From: an uncultured Myxococcales bacterium
Lineage (GTDB): Bacteria; Myxococcota_A; Polyangia; Polyangiales; Polyangiaceae
Assembly (NCBI GenBank): GCA_937872925.1
Contig: CALMUT010000216.1
Coordinates: 1-48,553, forward strand
DNA length: 48,553 bases
Reading direction: 5' to 3'
The position numbers and the translations under genes are program-made. The notes under the pieces were generated by a model that was not told the origin of the DNA, did not search any database, and worked only from the letters and a program-made list of their open reading frames with translations. Within the stretch, counting starts at the first letter, position 1, and each line of letters begins with the position of its first letter. Positions 41,041 to 48,553 of this stretch are shown here, one piece after another.

Positions 41041-42132
41041 TCAGCCCAGACTGCGGGCGCGCAGAGCGTCGAGGGCTTTCTGTGCCGCTTTTGCCAGACC
41101 CAAGCCCGGCCGCGGATGTGCCGCCCCGCGGGAAATCAAGTCATCCACGGTATCGCGCAGCGTCTCGCCGGGGTCGCGGGGCGCAAACCCAAGGCTGCGC
41201 TCGGCCTTTTCGCTGGAGCAGTACCAAAACAACTGACCCATCTCCACGCTGACGGCGTCGACGGGCATGGCACCGCCCATCTTCTCCAGGAACGTGGACA
41301 TCAGGGCGTGGGCGCCCAGGGACAGGCTGCGGGACGCTGGCAGCTGCGCCCGCGGCGCGGGCACACCCGTCATGCGTTCCAAGCGCTGGAAAAACGCGCG
41401 CACGGTCATGTTCTTGGCGTTCAGCAGGTAACGCTGCCCCGCCTGCCCACGCTCGAACGCTTGCCACATGCCCAGCGCGACGTCACGAACGTCTACGAAA
41501 GCGATGCCGCCAGCGGGGGCGGCCGGGATCTCGCGTTCCAGGTAGCGGCGGATGTCGCCCGTCGACGACTCCCGCAGATCCCCAGGGCCGAGCAGCAAGC
41601 TTGGATTGACTACGATGACTTCGAAGCTCGACGTGTTGGCCTCGAGTGCTTCGCGCTCTGCGTAGAGCTTCGTGCGATAGTACGGGAAACGCAGCGCCAG
41701 CTCCTGCGGACCCGGGCTGTCTTCGGTCGCGATGAAGTCCGAGTTTTCGGATATGGCCAAGGTGCCGCTGGTGCTCGCAACGACGACGCGCCGCACTCCG
41801 GCATCACGGAGCCCCTGCAGCGCCGCGCGGGTACCCACGACGTGGGCGCGATGCATGGCCTCGCTGTCATTCGGGTCGCGACTGACGAGCCCGGTGCAAA
41901 GGAGCGCACCTTCGGCGCCTCGAGCGCTCTTGGCGACCGCGGCAGAATCCAACACGTCGACGGCACGCACTTCGGCGTCATCCACAGCGCCGCCACTGCG
42001 GCTCACGGCGGTGACGTCGTGGCCACCCGAGCGCAGAAAACGAACCAGCTGCGACCCGAGAAACCCGGTGCCGCCTGCGACCCACAGCCGCCGCGAAGCG
42101 GAAGCGCCATTGCCCGAGCCCATGGCCGGCAT
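41041..42132 (-). CDS. NAD(P)-dependent epimerase/reductase (extended SDR)
   Basis: A 363-residue extended short-chain dehydrogenase similar to dihydroflavonol-4-reductase-type and HpnA-type enzymes. The Rossmann motif is GGTGFLG near residues 20-26. 'VVVASTSGTLAIS' supplies the catalytic Ser region, and 'FPYYRTKLYAERE' the YxxxK motif, reading Y-Y-R-T-K. 'VVNPSLLLGPGDLRESSTGDI' follows. ATGs at 42132 and 42123 are both possible. The substrate is unknown. It lies downstream of the ElbD-like gene on the same strand, with the small membrane protein between them. Confidence 0.87.
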   Translation of the reverse strand: MPAMGSGNGASASRRLWVAGGTGFLGSQLVRFLRSGGHDVTAVSRSGGAVDDAEVRAVDVLDSAAVAKSARGAEGALLCTGLVSRDPNDSEAMHRAHVVGTRAALQGLRDAGVRRVVVASTSGTLAISENSDFIATEDSPGPQELALRFPYYRTKLYAEREALEANTSSFEVIVVNPSLLLGPGDLRESSTGDIRRYLEREIPAAPAGGIAFVDVRDVALGMWQAFERGQAGQRYLLNAKNMTVRAFFQRLERMTGVPAPRAQLPASRSLSLGAHALMSTFLEKMGGAMPVDAVSVEMGQLFWYCSSEKAERSLGFAPRDPGETLRDTVDDLISRGAAHPRPGLGLAKAAQKALDALRARSLG

Positions 42133-42210
42133 ATGTCAGCCTGGGCGCGCCGGGTCAACCCCGACCGCCACGCGGCCCCAGATGTCACCCGGGGCCTAGT
42201 CTACCGGGGC

Positions 42211-42405
42211 TCAGGGAGCTTGAGTGGACTTGGCTTGGTCGGGCGCGTCGTTGTAGGCCAGCGTCACGGCCAAGAGGCCGATGCCGAGGGCCAATACCAG
42301 GCCGACGATCACGCCATACTTTTTGGTCGCGCGCTGACGTTCGATGACTCTAAGCGAATGCCGGAGCTCCGGATCGTCGCCCAGCATGTCTTGATTGCTG
42401 CTCAT
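42211..42405 (-). CDS. Small single-pass membrane protein
   Basis: 64 residues. AAGGGGG 6 bases before the ATG strongly supports translation. A charged N-terminal half ('RHSLRVIERQRATKKYG') precedes one membrane helix ('VIVGLVLALGIGLLAVTLAY') and a short polar tail, so the N-terminus is probably cytoplasmic. I recognise no family. Confidence 0.65.
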   Translation of the reverse strand: MSSNQDMLGDDPELRHSLRVIERQRATKKYGVIVGLVLALGIGLLAVTLAYNDAPDQAKSTQAP

Positions 42406-42435
42406 ATTCGACCCCCTTCAGGTCGGGGCATCGGA

Positions 42436-42508
42436 GCAATTTCTCCAACCCCCAGAAGAGGAGTTAGCGCTCCCCGTAGAGGAGTCAAGGCGGCGGGGAG
42501 CAAATTGC
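42436..42508 (-). terminator. Nested inverted repeats after the ElbD-like gene
   Basis: An inner perfect 8-bp stem (GCTCCCCG at 42469-42476 with CGGGGAGC at 42494-42501, 17-base loop) lies 28 bases past the stop of the large gene. A second pair, GCAATTT at 42436-42442 and AAATTGC at 42502-42508, flanks it asymmetrically. It probably ends the long transcript or separates it from the small membrane protein gene. Confidence 0.4.
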
Positions 42509-42528
42509 AGTGGGACGCGAAAGCGATT

Positions 42529-45500
42529 TCACTCTGCGTCGCCCGCGGCGGCCGTAACGCCCGAACGCGCGTCCGGTTTCGCGGCGTCGGTCAGAGCAAA
42601 TGCCCGCTGGAACGTCATCAGCAGCGCGATGTCGTTGCTCTTCACTTCGCCGGACATGAACTCGGCGGGTGTTGGCGTATACGCTTCCCGCACGATCCGC
42701 CGAAACATCTCAGGGCTGGTTTTGAGCACGCAGTCGGCGCGATCCACGGCCTTGCCTTCGACGACCTCGCAACTCTCTTGGGTCAGCTTCAGGGTGAAGC
42801 GCTCGCGCTCGCCCAGGGCAAAGTAGAAGCTCATCGGATCCGTGACGCTGCCCGGCACAAAGCGCGGCTCGAGCTCGCGGAAGACGGCGGCGATGGAGTC
42901 GTCGGAGGGCGCGGGCGCCGTCAAATCGAGGGACTGCAACTTGGATATGTCGAGCACTTCACCGCGGCGCAGCGCCAGAATCGCGCGCCGAGTCAGCTCC
43001 GTCACCACGCGCGAGGCCTCGCTCGGCGACAGCCCTTGGGTCAAGCGCCGGAGGTCGGAGATGCACAACGGCGGGCCGATGCGCGCGCCGACGTCGCGCC
43101 GGCGCATGACCGTGGCGCCCTTGGGCAGCGCGCGGTGGGTGCCAATCAAACACACCGGCAAGATGTCCGTGTCATGGTGCAGCGCCAAGTAGCCCACGGC
43201 GCTCTTGAACTCCTGCACTTCGCCGTCGGTGCTGCGCGTCCCTTCGGGGAAGATGAGCAGCGTCTTGCCCTCGTCAAGTAGCCCCCCGGCCTGGCGTAGG
43301 CTTTGGCGCAAAGATCCGCTGCGGCTCATGGGCACCAGATTGGTGAAGTTCTCGAAGTAGGTCTTGCGGAAACGGTTGCCCTCAAAGAAGTAGTCCTGCG
43401 CGGCGAGAGATACGACGTCTGCGCCGTAGCTACCGAGAGCGAACTTGACCAGGCCCATGTCCAAGTGGCTGGCATGGTTGGCCGCAATGATGGTGTTGCG
43501 ATTGTAGGGCACGAACGCGCGACCCGTGACCTTGGTGCGCAGCACCCGATCGTAGAAACCCATCTGCGCTCGGCCCATCCAGTGCATGGCGGCGTCGCGG
43601 AGCTGCGGCGGGATTTCCAGGCTCTCTTCGGTCTCGTATTCGATGCTGGCAGTGGGCGATGAGCGCCGTGCGGTGGCGTGCTCCAAGAGCACGGCCTCGG
43701 CATCCGCGATGGTATCGCACGCCGCGAGCTTCTCGGCGTCCAAGGTCTGCCCCAGCTGCGACTCGAGGGCCACCAGGAGCTCCAGCAGCATCAAAGAGTC
43801 GAATCCAAGGTCGCCGCGCAGACTCATGCCCGGCGTCAGCTTCTTCGGATCCTTGCGAGTGATGGCGCCCACCGCGGCGCGCACGCGCTGCGCCGAGGCG
43901 TCCAAGTGCTCGGCGCCTTCCATGCGCGGCGGGCGCTCGGAAAGCGGCGCCGTGCGCTCCAGCAAGCCCCGCACCTCGCCGCGTTTGACTTTGCGGGTCG
44001 CCGTGCGCGGCAGCGGGCCGTCAACGAGCTGGACCAGAGCCGGCCGCTGCACCGCGGGCAGCGCAGCGAGCGCCTTGTCGAGGGACTTCTTTGCCCGCGC
44101 GTGCCGCTCTGCCCGGGAAAGCTCTGGGGCAGCCGCCGGTACGGCGACGCAGGCCAAACGCTCGCCCCCACGCTCGGCGCTGATGCCCACCAATGCGAGT
44201 TCTTCGATGCCCTCGATACTGCCGAGCCGCGCTTCCACATCATCGGGGTAAATGTTCTCGCCGGCGGATGTGACGATCACGTCCTTGGCGCGACCGACGA
44301 TGACCAAATTGCCGCGGCTATCGAGCTTGCCCAGGTCGCCGGTGTGCAACCAGCCGTCGGCATCGATCACGCGCTTCGTCGCGGCTTCATCGTCCGAATA
44401 GCCGAGCATGACGTTCGGCCCGCGCGCCAGCACTTCGCCGACGCCGCTGGCGTTCGGCGCGTCGATGCGCACCTCCACACCCGGCACGGCCTTGCCGACA
44501 TGACCCGAGCGCGCGCCAGGGCCCCCGGACGCCACCGTGAGCACCGGCGCCGCTTCGGTCAGTCCGTAGCCTTCCGCCAGATGCAAGCCTAGACCCGAGA
44601 ATAGATGGTGGGTCTTCTCGGGCAGCGCCGCGCCCCCACTGACGAGGTAGCGAAGATGTCCACCTAGGCCGGAATGCACGGGGCCGAACAAGATCCGGCC
44701 GGCATCCACGCCAACGCTCTTGCCCAAGGTGCGCGATAGCTCCACCGCGAAATCGAATACATGCGACGCCAGCTTGCCGTGCTCCGCCACCCTCGTCGTG
44801 ATGCGGCGCTCGAGCATTTCCCACAGCGCAGGCACGCCAATCATGGCGGTGATGCGCCCGCTCTTGAGCCCGGATTCGAGGCGCTCTGCCGTGAGTTCGT
44901 CGAGGTACACAATGCGCGCCCCCCGCGACAACGGCAGCAACATGCCGCAGGTCAGCTCGAAGGTATGGTGCAAGGGCAACACCGACAGCACCCGGTCGCC
45001 CTTGGTCAGCGGAAATAGCGGCGACAATGCAGCCACCAGCGCCGTAAGGTTCTCGTGGGTCAGCATCACGCCCTTGGGCGTGCCCGTGGTGCCGCTGGTG
45101 TAGATCAATGCCGCAACGTCGTCGCCGGCGCCGACATGAGGCTCCGCAAGTGGCGCGCCCGGCTCAGCTGCGTCCCACACATCGAGCCATTCGATCCCGC
45201 CGCCCCGAGCGGCGTCCACATCTGCGCGCACGCGACCGCGCACTCGGGCGTCGGCGAGGAAGACTTTTGCTTTCGACGCGCGAGCGAGATTGGCGGCGGC
45301 ATCTGCCTCGATCTTTTCGTCGAGGGGCACGACGCTGCCGCCGGCGTACAAGATGCCGAAGAACGCGATGGGCCAGGACGGATGATTGGCTGCGGCCAGG
45401 ATCACGCGATCCCCGGCTTCCACTCCCTGGCCGCGCAGGCGCTCGGCAAGCGCCAGGGAGCGCGCGCGCATATCCGCAAAGGAGAGCCGCGAGAGCCCTT

Positions 45501-47271
45501 CGGTCTCGGTGCGCTGCAGCGCGACCGAAAGGTCGTGCCGATCGGCCATTTCGTCGAGCAACAGGGGCAAGGTGGCGTGGGGATCCGGCGCCGTCATCGG
45601 CCGGCGGATCCGCTCGTCGATCTTCGGAAACACCCACTTTTCCAGACCGGGGATGTGCACGTTCAAGAACCAGTCGCGCCAGTCGATGGCCTCGGGCTCC
45701 CAGCGGATCACCGCACGCTCCGCTTCGCTCAGGCGCGCATACGCGGCACGCGTGTTGTCACAACGGAACTCGTAGTCGAAGAGCGTGGTGAAGGGCACAA
45801 AGGCCTCGAGCACGTCCGCGATCTTCTCCTGCTGCTTCGAAAAACCCTTCACGGCGCTGGCAGCCGGCTTCAACAGGCTGGCGGCGGGACCGACGGCTAC
45901 CTTGCGCAGGGCATCCGAAAGGCTGCCCGTCGTGCGCGAGATGGCCCGGGGTCCGAAGCTCTTGAATTGATCGGCGTTCAACAACGCGCCCTCGAAGCGT
46001 GACTGCAGCGCGCTGAGCACGGGGCCACCCCGCCCGGTGCGCTTGTAGTACTTGCGCTTGTACAAGCCAGACAGCTCAAAGAAGCGCCGCATGCTGCAAG
46101 CATTCGTGTCGCTCGACCCGTACTGATAGACGGCTGGCGCGGTACCCTCGATCAACTCCGCCAAGGACAGCACCATGCCGCCCGCAACCATGTCGCAGGG
46201 AATGAAATCCAAGGGGTTGTCCCCGCCCGGGATTTGCGTCTGTCCTTCGCGCAAGCTGTAGATCAACGGTGCGCTGGTATTGATGCCCTCGTTCCAACCG
46301 GCGAAAGGATAGTAGGTCGTGGATTCGACGATGGCCGGCCGCACGATGGTAAAGCGCAGGCCCGCCCGAGCGATGATCTGCTCCCCAATGGCCTTGGTGT
46401 AGGTGTAGGTATTGGGGAACCCCCAGAATTTCGCGCGCTCCATGCCCATTTCGGCCAACTGCGCTTCGACGAATTTGCGTTTCACGCGCTCGACCTGGCG
46501 CTCGAGGATGGGACCGCGCGCGGGCTCGTTGCGCTCCAGCAAGTTGTTTTTCGCTTCGTCCAGGAAGTGGCTTTGCCGGAAAGCATCGCTCATGCGGTGG
46601 CGCGCCTGCTCCACCACGTCCATGCACTCGGCGATCTCGCGATCTGGATCCCAATGCGAAGGGTCAAGCTCGCCAGCGCGAGGGAACGGGATGACCCGGG
46701 GGTCCTGCTCTTCGATGAAGCCCGTACGCTGGCCGGCCACGTAGCACGTGCTGGTGTGCAGTAGCGCGGCGTCACCGAGATCTTTGGCCAGCGCGACGAG
46801 GTTCTGCACACCGAAGGCGTTGACTTCGAGGGCATTGTCCAGCGGAGGATCGAAATCCACGACGCCCGAGGCGTTGATCACGACATCGATCTGCCCCCGC
46901 AGGTCTTCGCGCAGCGTCGGCTCGAGCCCGCAAAACGCATGACTAACGTCCCCGGCGATGGGCGTGACTTTCTCCCGCAAGAAGGCGTCGAAGCCGTCGC
47001 CATGTTCGGCGCGCAGCGCGTCCAAACACTCGCTCGTTGCAACGTCTTTCCAGAAGCGCTGCGACGCGGTCTGCCCCCCTCGCGGCCGCACTACCAGATG
47101 GATGTGCATGATCTCCGGGTACTTCGAGAGCAGAAAAGTCCAGAAGACCTTGCCCAAGAATCCGGTGCCGCCCAAAACCACGAGGCGCCGCCCACGCAAC
47201 ACCGCGCGCACATCGAGAGGAGGCCTCGGCGGTCTCTCGGAGGGTCCGACAGGGATGGGTTCGCTTGCCAT
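42529..47271 (-). CDS. elbD: ElbD-like multienzyme: fatty acyl reductase, AMP ligase, ACP, acyltransferase, SCP2-like domain
   Basis: A 1580-residue lipid synthase. Residues about 25-590 are a fatty-acyl reductase of the thioester-reductase type: NAD(P) motif GGTGFLG (34-40), YxxxK in 'TYTYTKAIGE', and a C-terminal FAR-like part. Residues about 600-1090 are an acyl-CoA/acyl-AMP ligase with the P-loop 'YTSGTTGTPKG' from Tyr724. Residues about 1125-1200 are an acyl carrier domain with phosphopantetheine Ser1159 (GFDSL). Residues about 1235-1440 are a PlsC acyltransferase with HX4D at His1266-Asp1271 and 'FPEGTRS'. The last ~110 residues look SCP2-like. This reductase-ligase-carrier-acyltransferase set matches my memory of ElbD, the myxobacterial ether-lipid enzyme needed for normal development. 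It could activate a fatty acid, reduce it to an alcohol, and acylate the product. The domains are firm; the ElbD identity is likely. Confidence 0.85.
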   Translation of the reverse strand: MASEPIPVGPSERPPRPPLDVRAVLRGRRLVVLGGTGFLGKVFWTFLLSKYPEIMHIHLVVRPRGGQTASQRFWKDVATSECLDALRAEHGDGFDAFLREKVTPIAGDVSHAFCGLEPTLREDLRGQIDVVINASGVVDFDPPLDNALEVNAFGVQNLVALAKDLGDAALLHTSTCYVAGQRTGFIEEQDPRVIPFPRAGELDPSHWDPDREIAECMDVVEQARHRMSDAFRQSHFLDEAKNNLLERNEPARGPILERQVERVKRKFVEAQLAEMGMERAKFWGFPNTYTYTKAIGEQIIARAGLRFTIVRPAIVESTTYYPFAGWNEGINTSAPLIYSLREGQTQIPGGDNPLDFIPCDMVAGGMVLSLAELIEGTAPAVYQYGSSDTNACSMRRFFELSGLYKRKYYKRTGRGGPVLSALQSRFEGALLNADQFKSFGPRAISRTTGSLSDALRKVAVGPAASLLKPAASAVKGFSKQQEKIADVLEAFVPFTTLFDYEFRCDNTRAAYARLSEAERAVIRWEPEAIDWRDWFLNVHIPGLEKWVFPKIDERIRRPMTAPDPHATLPLLLDEMADRHDLSVALQRTETEGLSRLSFADMRARSLALAERLRGQGVEAGDRVILAAANHPSWPIAFFGILYAGGSVVPLDEKIEADAAANLARASKAKVFLADARVRGRVRADVDAARGGGIEWLDVWDAAEPGAPLAEPHVGAGDDVAALIYTSGTTGTPKGVMLTHENLTALVAALSPLFPLTKGDRVLSVLPLHHTFELTCGMLLPLSRGARIVYLDELTAERLESGLKSGRITAMIGVPALWEMLERRITTRVAEHGKLASHVFDFAVELSRTLGKSVGVDAGRILFGPVHSGLGGHLRYLVSGGAALPEKTHHLFSGLGLHLAEGYGLTEAAPVLTVASGGPGARSGHVGKAVPGVEVRIDAPNASGVGEVLARGPNVMLGYSDDEAATKRVIDADGWLHTGDLGKLDSRGNLVIVGRAKDVIVTSAGENIYPDDVEARLGSIEGIEELALVGISAERGGERLACVAVPAAAPELSRAERHARAKKSLDKALAALPAVQRPALVQLVDGPLPRTATRKVKRGEVRGLLERTAPLSERPPRMEGAEHLDASAQRVRAAVGAITRKDPKKLTPGMSLRGDLGFDSLMLLELLVALESQLGQTLDAEKLAACDTIADAEAVLLEHATARRSSPTASIEYETEESLEIPPQLRDAAMHWMGRAQMGFYDRVLRTKVTGRAFVPYNRNTIIAANHASHLDMGLVKFALGSYGADVVSLAAQDYFFEGNRFRKTYFENFTNLVPMSRSGSLRQSLRQAGGLLDEGKTLLIFPEGTRSTDGEVQEFKSAVGYLALHHDTDILPVCLIGTHRALPKGATVMRRRDVGARIGPPLCISDLRRLTQGLSPSEASRVVTELTRRAILALRRGEVLDISKLQSLDLTAPAPSDDSIAAVFRELEPRFVPGSVTDPMSFYFALGERERFTLKLTQESCEVVEGKAVDRADCVLKTSPEMFRRIVREAYTPTPAEFMSGEVKSNDIALLMTFQRAFALTDAAKPDARSGVTAAAGDAE

Positions 47272-47464
47272 TTTCCGTAGGGTTCGGGCGGGGTTAGCCC
47301 GTAAAGAGCGCCCCTCGGTCTAACATGTGGGCGCCGGAGTCAAGTGCGGCCGGTGCGGCAGCCCGACAATTGCCGCGGATCTGCGGCTTAGCGCAGCGCG
47401 TCGGAACCCCGCCAACGGGCCCAGCCCGCGGTTTCGAGCGTGGCTGCGAGGCCGTGTCCGCGCG
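47272..47464. other. Intergenic gap, ElbD-like gene promoter side
   Basis: 193 bases between the beta-helix gene stop and the ElbD-like gene start, both on the minus strand. No gene or convincing hairpin is visible. The promoter of the ElbD-like gene should lie here, but I could not pick out -35/-10 boxes. Confidence 0.3.
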
Positions 47465-48553
47465 TCACCGCTCGTCCGCGCCAATATCCGGGGTCTTGGA
47501 ACGGCTCTCGCCGTCGAAGTCTGTGCTGACTTTTGCACTGAGGTCGGTGCCCTTGTCGAGGGCCGCGCTGGCGCCGGCGGTCAAATGCAAGTCCGCGCCC
47601 GCCACGCTGACGAAATCGCTCGTGGCGGCGTTTTCGACGTTCGTCTGCAGCGTGGCCTTGGCACCGTCGCGCATCTTGAAGGCGTGAGTCGACATGTTGT
47701 TGGCGATATTCGCGCTGGTCGATGAAAAGCGATACTCGATGCCGCTCGACTTTGGAGCTTGGGTCGAAGCGATGCTGTTGTGCAGCACGTCCGTGCCGCA
47801 GGAGTACCAGAGCGACACACCGGAATCGAAGCCGTTGCCGGACGCATGCAGCTTCGGATCATTGGCCACCATGAAGTTGTTCACGATGCTGCCGCCGTAG
47901 TGGCCCACTTTGCTCTGCCCCGGGCAGGGGTTGTCGGAATAGGTCCGCCCGGTGCCCACCAAGCCAAAACCGATGTGCCGGGCGTTGTTCACCAGCACGT
48001 TGCGTTCCACGATGGTGTCGCGGCTGCCGGTCCAGAAATGGATGCCGTGCTCCGCAAGGTATTCGCCCCCGCTGCCCTCGCACCAAAAGCCTTCGATGTG
48101 GTTGTCGCGCACGACCCAGCCCCGGGCGTCGTGGGCATCGACGCCGCCGGTGTAGCACTTGCTTCCGCTGCTGACCTTGGTCTGCACGAACGCCGCGCCG
48201 GGCCGCGTCATCTCGATTCGCGAGCAGGAGATTTCACCGTCGTCGGTGTAGTTTGTGCCGCTGGCGTTGATCTTGATGCCTTGTTCGCCCGGATCGAGCA
48301 CATGCACGTCGTGGGTGCGAGTGCCCGTCGTAGTGGCCGACGGACCGCCGCTGACATGGATGGCGTGAAAGCGCGCTTCTTTGAGGGTGAGGTGCGCGAT
48401 GGTCACATTGCTGGACCGCACGCTGATGATGCCTCCGGTGCCGTTGTCCACGTGTTTGCTGTCGAGGATCACAGCGGCGCGGTTGCCACTCTTGCCGCGG
48501 ATCGTGATGCCCGCCGCCGTGATGTAGATGGGATCACCGGAAACGTCGTAGGT
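47465..48553 (-). CDS. Parallel beta-helix protein (pectate-lyase-like fold; 5' partial)
   Basis: About 362 residues are visible, and the frame is open to the window end, so the N-terminus is missing; the GTG at 48472 is internal. Short repeating units of strand plus Asn/Gly/Ser turns ('GIISVRSSNVTIAHLTLKEA', 'GWVVRDNHIEGFWCEGSGG', 'DTIVERNVLVNNARHIGFG') are typical of right-handed parallel beta-helices found in polysaccharide lyases and surface proteins. Several Cys occur. It ends 'DFDGESRSKTPDIGADER', close to the 'D..G..R....DiGA.E' tail common to secreted choice-of-anchor beta-helix proteins. It is probably secreted; the enzyme activity is unknown. Confidence 0.82.
   Translation of the reverse strand, partial: TYDVSGDPIYITAAGITIRGKSGNRAAVILDSKHVDNGTGGIISVRSSNVTIAHLTLKEARFHAIHVSGGPSATTTGTRTHDVHVLDPGEQGIKINASGTNYTDDGEISCSRIEMTRPGAAFVQTKVSSGSKCYTGGVDAHDARGWVVRDNHIEGFWCEGSGGEYLAEHGIHFWTGSRDTIVERNVLVNNARHIGFGLVGTGRTYSDNPCPGQSKVGHYGGSIVNNFMVANDPKLHASGNGFDSGVSLWYSCGTDVLHNSIASTQAPKSSGIEYRFSSTSANIANNMSTHAFKMRDGAKATLQTNVENAATSDFVSVAGADLHLTAGASAALDKGTDLSAKVSTDFDGESRSKTPDIGADER

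Noticed and set aside
41116..43281. A 721-codon open frame on the plus strand
   Set aside because: It lies antisense to the SDR gene, the small membrane protein gene and the end of the ElbD-like gene, all with recognisable domains. Its translation is His/Gln/Arg-rich without any domain, as expected for GC-rich antisense frames.
42529..47271. A polyketide or non-ribosomal peptide synthase
   Set aside because: There is an AMP ligase and a carrier domain but no condensation or ketosynthase domain; the acyltransferase is PlsC-type, which points to lipid synthesis.
1..48553. tRNA, rRNA, insertion sequence or prophage
   Set aside because: No cloverleaf-like or rRNA-like stretch, transposase, integrase or terminal repeat was recognised on reading; a dedicated search was not possible here.

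Overview
The window is GC-rich, densely coded bacterial DNA with 27 protein-coding genes (two cut by the window edges) and no rRNA, tRNA, insertion sequence, phage or CRISPR signal that I could see. The gene content suggests a myxobacterium-like member of the Myxococcota (Polyangia/Myxococcia type). The pointers are a Pkn-type Ser/Thr kinase with an extracytoplasmic tail, FHA and TPR proteins, several proline-rich secreted proteins and lipoproteins, a sigma-54 activator, and a 1580-residue ElbD-like multienzyme of the kind linked to myxobacterial ether lipids. The lineage is inferred from gene content, with no marker-gene comparison.

Layout. 1-3542 (+): the end of a peptide-type ABC importer operon, with a substrate-binding protein cut by the window start, a DppB-like permease, and a fused DppC-DppD permease/ATPase. 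3539-17421 (-): a tightly packed operon. In transcription order it encodes an exported isoaspartyl-peptidase/asparaginase-like Ntn-hydrolase, a cation:proton antiporter, TrkA, TrkH, a 1399-residue antiporter fused to a P-loop NTPase and winged helix, an MscS-type channel with a lipoprotein-like signal, a PAS/sigma-54 activator, and then nadE. Five successive junctions are 4-bp start/stop overlaps. This ion and osmotic homeostasis cluster, and the antiporter-NTPase fusion in it, is the best candidate for an undescribed system.

17551-23184: a GH31 glycosidase lipoprotein (+), a TPR envelope protein (-), a proline-rich secreted or outer-membrane protein (+), a Cys-rich YHS-like lipoprotein (+) and a secreted zinc metallopeptidase (-). 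23311-28037 (-): an ArsR-methyltransferase fusion translationally coupled to cobalamin-dependent metH, with an inverted repeat in front that could be its operator. 28125-28598 (+): an FHA protein. 29154-33601 (-, ending at 28735): a SprT/DUF2786 protein, a Ser/Thr kinase, a MurE-like ligase that lacks the usual N-terminal domain, and a proline-rich secreted protein, probably one operon.

33706-36610: a CDGSH iron-sulfur protein (+), a small secreted Cys protein (-) and a MaeB-type malic enzyme (+). 36704-42405: a SulP transporter (-), a four-S1-domain RNA-binding protein with a structured 280-nt upstream region (+), HtpX (-), an SDR epimerase/reductase (-) and a small membrane protein (-). 42529-47271 (-): the ElbD-like reductase-ligase-ACP-acyltransferase. 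47465-48553 (-): a parallel beta-helix protein cut by the window end. No gene-free stretch exceeds 300 bases; the longest is the S1-protein leader (38444-38723).
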